In this document: piece by piece, positions 1 to 5,076 of the stretch
Layout: the number at the start of each line of letters is the position of its first letter
Position numbering within the stretch: the first letter of the stretch is position 1
DNA from: Bacteroidota bacterium
GTDB lineage: Bacteria > Bacteroidota > Bacteroidia > Bacteroidales > VadinHA17
Direction of reading: 5' to 3'
Length of the DNA: 5,517 nucleotides
Assembly (NCBI GenBank): GCA_006227095.1
Contig: SBFZ01000342.1
Coordinates: forward strand, 1 to 5,517
Made by a program: the position numbers and the translations under genes
The notes under the pieces: generated by a model
The model's database searches: none
The model's input: the letters and a program-made list of their open reading frames with translations, nothing else
Told to the model about the DNA's origin: nothing

Positions 1-404
1 CTTACCACTTTGGTGAACCGGGTTACCCGGCAGGGATGGTGAGGACCACAATGGATGATTTTTCGATATTTTTTATTATGATTATGAATCATGGCAGGCA
101 TGGCGACGTTCAGTTGCTGAAACCGTCAACCATTGATATCATGCTGAGTCCCCAGCATATACCCGGAATGTCATCAAGGTCATTCAAACTGATTGACAAG
201 AGCCTCTGCTGGCTGATGATCGAGACCAACGGATCTCAGTACTTTGAAATGAACGGGTTTTCTGGCAGTATCTTCACCGATGCCCTCTACTCAGAGGAAA
301 AGGGGACCGGCATGATCTATTACTTCTCAGGCATCAACATGAAGAACATGATGGCAGTGCCTGAAATAGTCAATACTCTTGATGAGGCACTGAAGCAATA
401 TTAA
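1..404 (+). CDS. Beta-lactamase-fold serine hydrolase, C-terminal part (5' end outside window)
   Basis: The reading frame is open from nucleotide 3 (first full codon TAC) to tandem stops TAATAA at 402-407, giving 133 visible residues. The ATG at 36 is internal, because the residues before it, YHFGEPGYPAG, belong to the conserved block. The stretch GYPAGMVRTTMDDFSIFF followed by LLKPSTIDIML is typical of the class C beta-lactamase / penicillin-binding-protein-like family (Pfam Beta-lactamase), in which a [YF]PAGxLRTSxxDLxxF block is followed by LLxPxTxxxML. These enzymes are serine hydrolases (esterases, peptidases or beta-lactamases), often exported. The Ser-x-x-Lys nucleophile motif and the Tyr motif would lie upstream and cannot be checked. 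The usual C-terminal H/K-[ST]-G motif is not obvious; the nearest match is FSG within MNGFSGS. Family assignment is good, but substrate is unknown. This is a sequence-family inference, not proof of antibiotic resistance. Confidence 0.85.
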   Translation, partial: YHFGEPGYPAGMVRTTMDDFSIFFIMIMNHGRHGDVQLLKPSTIDIMLSPQHIPGMSSRSFKLIDKSLCWLMIETNGSQYFEMNGFSGSIFTDALYSEEKGTGMIYYFSGINMKNMMAVPEIVNTLDEALKQY

Positions 405-429
405 TAAGCTCCGGAAACTCTAAAGGAAT

Positions 430-457
430 CTCTTCAGACCCCCGCAGTACTGAAGAG
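430..457. terminator. Inverted repeat between convergent genes, possible weak bidirectional terminator
   Basis: CTCTTCAG (430-437) and CTGAAGAG (450-457) are perfect 8-bp inverted repeats separated by 12 nt. They lie in the 59-bp gap between the stop of the serine hydrolase gene (+) and the stop of the small membrane protein gene (-). The position suits a shared terminator. No T-run follows on the + strand; on the - strand the hairpin is followed only by ATTCCTTT. The structure is seen directly, the function is inferred. Confidence 0.4.
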
Positions 458-463
458 GCATAT

Positions 464-859
464 TCAATTCCCGGACGTCCTGATAATTTTCCAGCCCAGC
501 CAGGTGTTGATGACACCGACTACGAAGAACAGCGGCTGAAGCACACTCGAGAGGGAAATCCACCAGACCTGTATTACTATCCAAAGTATTAGTGCCACTC
601 CGAGGAACATGCCAGCATGGCCGGCATATCTGCTTCTGAAAAAGGAAAGGAAAGCAGCCGCAATGTTGGCAAAACCGTTGACAATCAGCAGAAACAGGCC
701 GGGAAGGAGGAATGAATCCAGAGGTGAATTTGCCAGCAGATCAGCTGACATTCCCAGTCCTGCACCTGTCGTATCACTGAGCATACCCCACCCTGCGGGG
801 ATGGCGCCTATGCCGGTGAATGCCTGCAAGATGCCAAGGATAAAATAGTATTTCTTCAT
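464..859 (-). CDS. Small four-helix integral membrane protein of unknown function
   Basis: This encodes 131 residues, starting at the ATG at 859-857 (MKKYYFILGI) and ending at TGA 466-464. Four hydrophobic segments are visible at about residues 5-24, 51-73, 82-103 and 107-126, so it is an inner-membrane protein with little soluble material. A glycine-rich loop between helices 1 and 2 (LSDTTGAGLGMSADLLANSPL) resembles small uncharacterised bacterial membrane proteins with a GxGLI/SDPSGxxLG...L..SPF..F pattern after the first helix. I recall that pattern from database proteins but cannot attach a function. The start has no Shine-Dalgarno sequence, which is normal for Bacteroidota. The gene is divergent from the Gre-factor gene (125-bp shared upstream region) and convergent with the serine hydrolase gene. 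There are no charged catalytic motifs in the helices, so no enzymatic role is suggested. Real-gene confidence rests on the coherent hydrophobic pattern and promoter-like upstream sequence. Confidence 0.75.
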   Translation of the reverse strand: MKKYYFILGILQAFTGIGAIPAGWGMLSDTTGAGLGMSADLLANSPLDSFLLPGLFLLIVNGFANIAAAFLSFFRSRYAGHAGMFLGVALILWIVIQVWWISLSSVLQPLFFVVGVINTWLGWKIIRTSGN

Positions 860-899
860 ATGGGTATCCGGAATTTCTGAAATTAAAGCAAGTGAAAGT

Positions 900-907
900 C
901 AAAATTA
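900..907 (-). promoter_or_regulatory. Candidate -7 element for the small membrane protein gene
   Basis: Read on the minus strand, 907-900 is TAATTTTG, a perfect match to the Bacteroidota -7 consensus TAnnTTTG. It lies about 40 nt upstream of the ATG at 859. The -33 element is poor: only CTG (minus strand, 928-926) is found at an 18-nt spacing. A long A-run on the + strand (T-run on the minus strand) abuts it. Confidence 0.35.
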
Positions 908-931
908 AAAAAAAGAGAGCAGAAACAGCGT

Positions 932-964
932 TTTGGCAGTACTCAGATCTTTTGCCTAATTTTA
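932..964 (+). promoter_or_regulatory. Candidate Bacteroidota-type promoter for the Gre-factor gene
   Basis: TTTG at 932-935 and TAATTTTA at 957-964 (7 of 8 matches to TAnnTTTG) are separated by 21 nt, within the usual spacing for the Bacteroidota primary sigma factor. Transcription would start near 970, leaving a leader of roughly 15 nt before the ATG at 985. It is back to back with the candidate -7 element of the divergent membrane protein gene. Confidence 0.45.
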
Positions 965-984
965 AAGGCTGTTAGATCTACCAA

Positions 985-1488
985 ATGAGCAGAGGATTTG
1001 TAAAAGAGGGAGACCAGGAAGAGGTTCCTATGGTACCGCAGAGGGCTTACCTGCCTGAAGATGTACCAAATTTTGTTACCACAAACGGGTTGCAGCAACT
1101 GCTTGCCGAGAAGGACGCCCTGATCGCAGAAAAGGAAAACCTGGGGATTGCCAATGAGAATGAAAAACGGATTGCAGTAAATTTTATCAATGCCAAACTG
1201 CAACTGCTTAATAACCGGATTACTGATGCAAGGGTTGTGGACCCGAAAGACCAACCCACAGATGAGGTGACGTTCGGTGCAACCATAACCCTTAAAAATG
1301 TGGCCTCCGGTAAAATCCAGACCTTCCAGATCGTTGGTGTCGACGAGGCGAATATAGCCAGTGGAAAGATCTCCTTCATTTCTCCCCTGGCCAGGGCGCT
1401 GCTAAATAAAAAAAGTGGTGACAGGGTTAACCTGAAACGGGAAAGAGATGAGATAGTATTTGAGGTTACGCAGATTGAATACCGGTAA
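985..1488 (+). CDS. GreA/GreB-family transcription elongation factor
   Basis: This encodes 167 residues with the two-domain Gre architecture. After an N-terminal extension (residues 1-30, MSRGFVKEGDQEE...), residues about 31-85 form a helical hairpin coiled coil that in Gre factors enters the RNA polymerase secondary channel. Residues about 93-167 are the FKBP-like C-terminal domain that docks on polymerase: VTFGATITL (95-103), IVGVDEANIASGKIS (116-130) and SPLARALLNKKSGDRV (133-148) match the conserved IVGxDEA...ISxxSPLARALLxKxxGD signature. Gre factors act in the cytoplasm, stimulating cleavage of backtracked RNA to restart stalled polymerase. By eye, the coiled coil is about 15 residues shorter than in E. 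coli GreB, and the canonical acidic tip (D-x-x-E-N-A-[DE]-Y) is not recognisable; E58 and E60 in NENEKR are the nearest acids. It may therefore be a Gre-like secondary-channel regulator rather than a standard cleavage factor. The gene stands alone, convergent with the GH43 gene 51 bp downstream. The ATG at 985 suits both the family N terminus and the promoter position. Confidence 0.92.
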   Translation: MSRGFVKEGDQEEVPMVPQRAYLPEDVPNFVTTNGLQQLLAEKDALIAEKENLGIANENEKRIAVNFINAKLQLLNNRITDARVVDPKDQPTDEVTFGATITLKNVASGKIQTFQIVGVDEANIASGKISFISPLARALLNKKSGDRVNLKRERDEIVFEVTQIEYR

Positions 1489-1539
1489 AAGAAACAGGAA
1501 CTGATATCCTGAATTGAAGGGACTCCGCAAAACTGACCT

Positions 1540-2514
1540 TTACCTTGCCTTCTGAGCCGGAACCCCTTCCCTGGAAATTTTTACAGGTTTAATGAATCCA
1601 TTACCATCAAATTCCATCCTTTCAATGCAGACTTCCCTGGAATTGCGGTCGGTCTCCCCCACCGGCCTGCGATGATAGATAATATAATACTTATCCGTGC
1701 CGGGGATCATTATTACTGAATGATGTCCTGCTCCTGACGCAATTGACGGATCCTGCACCAGAACTTTTCCAATCCGTTCGTATGGCCCTATCAGTGAATC
1801 ACTTATCGCATATGCAACACTGTAATCAGGACCGGTCCATCCTCCTTCAGACCACATGAAATAGTACTTGTCATTGCGTCTGAACATGAACGGTCCCTCA
1901 ACATAACCTTCCGGCGTAATTTCACGGAAAAGGGTACCGTCTGCCATCGGTTCAACCGCCTTCATATCATCGCTGAGTTTTACAATATTACAGTGACGCC
2001 AGCCTCCGTAAATCAGGTAGACCTTTCCGTCAGAATCCTCAAAAACAAACTGGTCAATAGGCTGGGCCCCGTTGTGGAACTTATCAATCAGGGGTTTCCC
2101 AAGATAATCGCGATATGGTCCTTCAGGCTTATCTGCAACTGCGATTCCGATGCCTCCCGTCTCATCATCAGATTGAATGTCATTAGCCCCGAACAATAAA
2201 AAGTATTTACCGCTACGCTGAATTACTGAAGGAGCCCACATGGCCTTCTGTGCCCAGCTGACAGCAGCAGTATCAATGATTCTTTCATGCTTCTTCCAGT
2301 TTGTCAGGTCTTCCGATGAAAAGGCGTCCATAAAGACCTGATCCTTATAAGGTGCTGAATATGTAGGGAATATCCAATACTCATCATTATAAATTATTCC
2401 CTCCGGATCAGCATACCACCCGGGAAAAACCGGATTACCGGAATAGCGCGGGGGATTGGAACAACCCGCCGCAAAAACTGTAAGTATCAATATGATCGGA
2501 AGTGTATGGTTCAT
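1540..2514 (-). CDS. Glycoside hydrolase family 43 lipoprotein (arabinosidase/xylosidase-type)
   Basis: This encodes 324 residues, a single five-bladed beta-propeller GH43 domain without accessory modules. A lipoprotein signal occupies residues 1-17 (hydrophobic PIILILTVF, lipobox AAGC) with lipidated Cys18. GH43 enzymes are inverting hydrolases of arabinose-, xylose- or related furanoside-containing glycans. The catalytic triad is readable: general base Asp36 in GWYADPEG, pKa modulator Asp154 in QPIDQFVFEDSDG, and general acid Glu206 in YVEGPFMF. GAGHHS (261-266) supplies the histidine usually found at the metal site in the propeller core, and MWAPSV (92-97) and MWSEGGWTGP (220-229) are further family blocks. 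The enzyme appears intact and active. Subfamily and exact substrate cannot be fixed by reading. The residues after Cys18 (SNPPRYSG) lack the acidic surface-export signal of Bacteroidota, so a periplasmic-facing anchor is more likely than surface display. The gene is divergent from the DUF5916 gene. The ATG at 2514 is the only start that includes the signal peptide. Confidence 0.95.
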   Translation of the reverse strand: MNHTLPIILILTVFAAGCSNPPRYSGNPVFPGWYADPEGIIYNDEYWIFPTYSAPYKDQVFMDAFSSEDLTNWKKHERIIDTAAVSWAQKAMWAPSVIQRSGKYFLLFGANDIQSDDETGGIGIAVADKPEGPYRDYLGKPLIDKFHNGAQPIDQFVFEDSDGKVYLIYGGWRHCNIVKLSDDMKAVEPMADGTLFREITPEGYVEGPFMFRRNDKYYFMWSEGGWTGPDYSVAYAISDSLIGPYERIGKVLVQDPSIASGAGHHSVIMIPGTDKYYIIYHRRPVGETDRNSREVCIERMEFDGNGFIKPVKISREGVPAQKAR

Positions 2515-2531
2515 GGCAATGTTAATCAGTA

Positions 2532-2562
2532 CAAATTAATGAATTTTTCCTTCAGCCTGAAA
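2532..2562 (-). promoter_or_regulatory. Candidate promoter for the GH43 gene
   Basis: On the minus strand, TTTC (2562-2559) and TTAATTTG (2539-2532) are separated by 19 nt. They match the Bacteroidota consensus TTTG / TAnnTTTG at 3 of 4 and 7 of 8 positions. The start site would be near 2525, giving a very short leader before the ATG at 2514. Confidence 0.38.
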
Positions 2563-2613
2563 GTGGAATAATCAGGTATGGAGCCAGGGCTGCTTACCAT
2601 CCCCCACTTTACG

Positions 2614-2643
2614 ATTGAAATATGTTTAAAATTCTTAGTTTTG
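2614..2643 (+). promoter_or_regulatory. Candidate promoter for the DUF5916 outer-membrane protein gene
   Basis: TAGTTTTG at 2636-2643 is a perfect TAnnTTTG -7 element. ATTG at 2614-2617 is a 3-of-4 -33 element at an 18-nt spacing, slightly short. Transcription would start at about 2648-2651. That is downstream of the ATG at 2622 and upstream of the ATG at 2664, so this promoter favours 2664 as the true start. Confidence 0.45.
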
Positions 2644-2662
2644 CTGTGAATCATTTCACAGC
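2643..2662. promoter_or_regulatory. Perfect 20-bp palindrome, CRP/FNR-type operator candidate
   Basis: GCTGTGAA (2643-2650) and TTCACAGC (2655-2662) are perfect inverted repeats around the 4-nt centre TCAT. The core is TGTGA-N6-TCACA, identical in pattern to the consensus bound by E. coli CRP and many CRP/FNR-family regulators. It begins at the last base of the candidate -7 element, covers the expected transcription start and ends one base before the probable ATG at 2664. Binding there would be expected to repress. If transcription starts further upstream, the same bases would instead form an 8-bp RNA hairpin masking the ribosome-binding region. No regulator gene is in the window. Confidence 0.55.
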
Positions 2663-2663
2663 C

Positions 2664-4829
2664 ATGAAAAGAGTCATTTACTTCACTTTTGTATTGTTAT
2701 TGCTGTCAGCCACGCCCGGGAGCGTACTGGCAACAGATACGGTAAAACCGGTAAAGCTGAGTTCTCCCCCTGTTATCGATGGCATCCTCAATGAGGACGC
2801 CTGGAATAACAGCGAGGGCATCTCAGGCTTCAGATCATTCATCCCCGATTTCGGCAAGGAGCTTCCGTTCAATACCATTGTCTGGCTTGCCTATGACGAA
2901 GAGAATATCTATTTCGCCTTCAAATGCTATGACAATGAACCTGATAAAATCAAGGCTTCAGTTGATTCCAGGGATAAGATCAGGCAGGATGACTGGGTCT
3001 GTGTAAACCTGGACTCGTACAATGACCAGCAAACCCTTTACTGTATCTATGCCAACGCCAACGGCATTCAGATGGACACCAGGTTTGCGGCGGGCAATGA
3101 AGATCTCGGCGTTGATCTTGTCTGGTACAGTGCCGGTCAGATCACTGAATATGGTTACACGGTAGAGATCCGACTCCCGTTGAAAAGCATCAGGTTTTCA
3201 AATAAAGAACCTGTTATGATGTCAGCATTCTTTGAGAGATATGTAAGCAGAACCTCAACTCATGTCTCCTTCCCCGAGCTCGATCCGGCCAAGGGTTATG
3301 CATTTTTTGGCCAGATGCAGCCTATGCAATTTGACGGGGTTAAACACTATACTCTGCTCGAGATACTGCCCTCTGTTACCTATTCCTACAGGGGAGAGCA
3401 GGTTTCAGGCAAAATGACTACCACCGAAAATAAGCCCGACGCAGGTCTCACTGTCAAATATGGCATAACATCCCAGATAACGCTCGATGCCACCATTAAC
3501 CCTGACTTCAGCCAGGTGGAGGCTGATGCCGGACAGGTTGATGCCAACCTCAGGTACCAGCTTTTTTTCCCTGAGAAAAGGCCATTCTTCCAGGAGGGTA
3601 ATGAGAACTTCAAGATAGGGTCAACAGGTTCTTCTCCCATTGATCCTGTGGGCTCACTCGTTCATACAAGGAATATTGTGAATCCGATTGCTGGTGCCAA
3701 ACTTTCAGGAAGGATAGGGTCAAAAAACTATATCTCTCTCCTTTATGCCGCAGACAGGATCCCGGAAACTGAAAATGACCTGTATGGCAGTTACTCACAT
3801 TTCCCGGTGCTCAGGTATAAACGAAGCCTTAGCAACGACAGTTACCTGGGAGTCCTCGCCACGTCAGTGATAAACAGTGGCAGCAAAAATTATGTAGGTG
3901 GTGCTGACGGCAATATAAGGCTGAACAAATCTACCATGCTTGAATTTCATTCATTGCTGTCATCAAACAGGGATGACATAGATGAAACCAATGTCGCCGG
4001 GCATGCACTCGGTGTTAATATTCTTTCAGATCAGCGCAATATTACGACTGCCATCGCCATTAAGGAGATCAGCGAAAATTTTATTTCAAGGACCGGATAT
4101 ATTGACAGAACGGGTGTAACCATCCTTACCGGCTCCCTAACCCCGAAGTTTTATCCAGAGTCAGATATTTTCAGGCGTTTTGACATCGGCATCTTCACCG
4201 GACAACTCAGAGATAACATATATGACCTCTGGGAAACCAATAATTCATTGTCGGTGACCAGCTGGATCGGTGGTACTCTACGGACCAGAATCCAGTATAA
4301 TTATTCCACCGAGATCTACCAGGGCGAAAAATTCAATACCTCCGGACTGCAACTGACCATGACCGGAACAGCCGGAACCAGGTTCGACGGAACCCTGTCA
4401 TACAGGAGAAGGAATGCAATCTACTACCCCGGATCATTGCAGGGTTATGGAAATGTGCTTGTGGGGGAAATAAGATATCTCCCCCTTGAAAAGCTTCATA
4501 CCCAGCTTTCTGTGACTTTCCAGGATCTCTTTGATGATTCAGGCAGGGAGAAGATCTTTGATTACCTGCTGCTCAGGGGAAGAATTACCTGGCAACTGAA
4601 CAGGTACCTTTTCCTGCGAAGTATTGTTGAATACAACGATTACAGGGAATCGGTCAGCACGGATTTTCTTGCATCATTCACCTATATACCCGGCACGGTT
4701 TTTCATATCGGGTATGGATTCCTTTCCGAATACAGGGAGTGGAACGGGCTTGAGTACACCGAAAGCGAACGCCTGAACGAGATGAAAAGAGGATTCTTTG
4801 TAAAATTTTCCTATCTGTTCCGGTTGTAG
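2664..4829 (+). CDS. DUF5916 outer-membrane protein with N-terminal CBM9-like domain
   Basis: This encodes 721 residues from the ATG at 2664. Residues 1-23 are a classical signal peptide (MKRV, hydrophobic core, cleavage after SVLA). An in-frame ATG at 2622 would add 14 residues ahead of it, but would run through the -7 element and palindrome, so 2664 is preferred. Residues about 29-220 form a carbohydrate-binding family 9-like beta-sandwich, recognised by PPVIDGILNEDAW (35-47), VWLAYDEENIYFAFKCYD and the closing EIRLPLKSIRF. Residues about 230-721 are the DUF5916 region, with its hallmark INPDFSQVEADAGQVDANLR (278-297) and LFFPEKRPFFQEGNENF (300-316). This is followed by amphipathic, aromatic-rich strands ending in FVKFSYLFRL, consistent with an outer-membrane beta-barrel. 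The length is normal for the family and the frame is intact. The family's biochemical role is not established; ligand binding by the CBM9-like part is inferred. Its neighbour across the shared 149-bp upstream region is the GH43 gene, which hints at, but does not prove, a glycan-related role. Confidence 0.93.
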   Translation: MKRVIYFTFVLLLLSATPGSVLATDTVKPVKLSSPPVIDGILNEDAWNNSEGISGFRSFIPDFGKELPFNTIVWLAYDEENIYFAFKCYDNEPDKIKASVDSRDKIRQDDWVCVNLDSYNDQQTLYCIYANANGIQMDTRFAAGNEDLGVDLVWYSAGQITEYGYTVEIRLPLKSIRFSNKEPVMMSAFFERYVSRTSTHVSFPELDPAKGYAFFGQMQPMQFDGVKHYTLLEILPSVTYSYRGEQVSGKMTTTENKPDAGLTVKYGITSQITLDATINPDFSQVEADAGQVDANLRYQLFFPEKRPFFQEGNENFKIGSTGSSPIDPVGSLVHTRNIVNPIAGAKLSGRIGSKNYISLLYAADRIPETENDLYGSYSHFPVLRYKRSLSNDSYLGVLATSVINSGSKNYVGGADGNIRLNKSTMLEFHSLLSSNRDDIDETNVAGHALGVNILSDQRNITTAIAIKEISENFISRTGYIDRTGVTILTGSLTPKFYPESDIFRRFDIGIFTGQLRDNIYDLWETNNSLSVTSWIGGTLRTRIQYNYSTEIYQGEKFNTSGLQLTMTGTAGTRFDGTLSYRRRNAIYYPGSLQGYGNVLVGEIRYLPLEKLHTQLSVTFQDLFDDSGREKIFDYLLLRGRITWQLNRYLFLRSIVEYNDYRESVSTDFLASFTYIPGTVFHIGYGFLSEYREWNGLEYTESERLNEMKRGFFVKFSYLFRL

Positions 4830-4868
4830 CAGGGAAATCAAATAAGATGAAAAACGGTTCCGGGAGGC

Positions 4869-4908
4869 AAAGCCCGCCAGGGCTTTTACATCCTGCCCCA
4901 GGCGGCTT
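4869..4908 (+). terminator. Intrinsic terminator candidate with two alternative hairpins
   Basis: AAAGCCC (4869-4875) and GGGCTTT (4880-4886) form a perfect 7-bp stem with a GCCA loop, followed by T and then A. The same left arm can instead pair further: 4870-4883 with 4895-4908 gives AAGCC/GGCTT, GCC/GGC and GGGC/GCCC (12 pairs with one bulge and a small internal loop), followed by the T-rich run TGTCTTTCTTGTT. Either form lies 40-80 nt after the DUF5916 stop and would separate that gene from the FISUMP gene. Confidence 0.5.
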
Positions 4909-4964
4909 GTCTTTCTTGTTGCCGGTGTGCTATTCCTCCCCTCCGGCTGAAGAACATTTACCAT

Positions 4965-4987
4965 AAATTATTGTGTGGTAATAATTT
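4965..4987. repeat. AT-rich inverted repeat upstream of the FISUMP gene
   Basis: AAATTATT (4965-4972) and AATAATTT (4980-4987) are perfect 8-bp inverted repeats around GTGTGGT. An overlapping pair, TTACCA (4958-4963) and TGGTAA (4976-4981), uses the same region. The repeat runs into TTTTTG and could be an operator or a weak hairpin. AT-rich sequence makes chance occurrence quite possible. Confidence 0.35.
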
Positions 4988-5076
4988 TTGCCTAAATTAT
5001 ATACGATTTGGAATGATATCGAAACTACAATAACCCATCTTTCCTCAATGACCGCCTTACCCCTAAAATAACAGAT

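Larger units (their letters stand above)
4830..5076. other. 247-bp intergenic region between the DUF5916 and FISUMP genes
   Basis: No convincing gene is present on either strand. The first half (about 4855-4950) is GC-rich and full of short inverted repeats, described separately as a terminator candidate; a further GCCGG (4921-4925) / CCGGC (4943-4947) pair encloses 17 nt. The second half (about 4955-5035) is AT-rich and should carry the FISUMP promoter. The best -7-like match there is AATTTTTG (4983-4990), 7 of 8 to consensus, without a good -33 partner. Confidence 0.5.

Noticed and set aside
609..848. Plus-strand open frame of 79 codons antisense to the small membrane protein gene
   Set aside because: Its translation is basic and proline-rich with no domain, while the opposite strand gives four coherent membrane helices.
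943..1254. Minus-strand open frame of 103 codons spanning the start of the Gre-factor gene
   Set aside because: It covers the Gre promoter and coding start, has no recognisable domain, and no supporting signals.
1047..1379. Minus-strand open frame of 110 codons opposite the Gre-factor gene
   Set aside because: It is wholly antisense to a confidently identified gene, is Ser/Phe-rich in the way of an opposite-strand shadow, and has no recognisable domain.
1495..1511. Short inverted repeat CAGGA / TCCTG between the Gre-factor and GH43 genes
   Set aside because: Only 5 bp of stem with a 7-nt loop and no T-run on either side. It is too weak to call a terminator, although the convergent gap would suit one.
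2551..2561. TTCAGCCTGAA, an 11-bp palindrome in the GH43 promoter spacer
   Set aside because: Five-base arms around a single base are common by chance. It is noted only because it lies between the candidate -33 and -7 elements.
1540..4829. Polysaccharide utilization locus built on GH43 and the CBM9-like protein
   Set aside because: There is no SusC/SusD pair, no hybrid two-component or anti-sigma regulator, and the genes are on opposite strands. The window does not support a classical locus.
4674..4964. Minus-strand open frame of 96 codons over the end of the DUF5916 gene
   Set aside because: It runs through the terminator hairpins and the antisense of coding sequence, and no family is recognisable.
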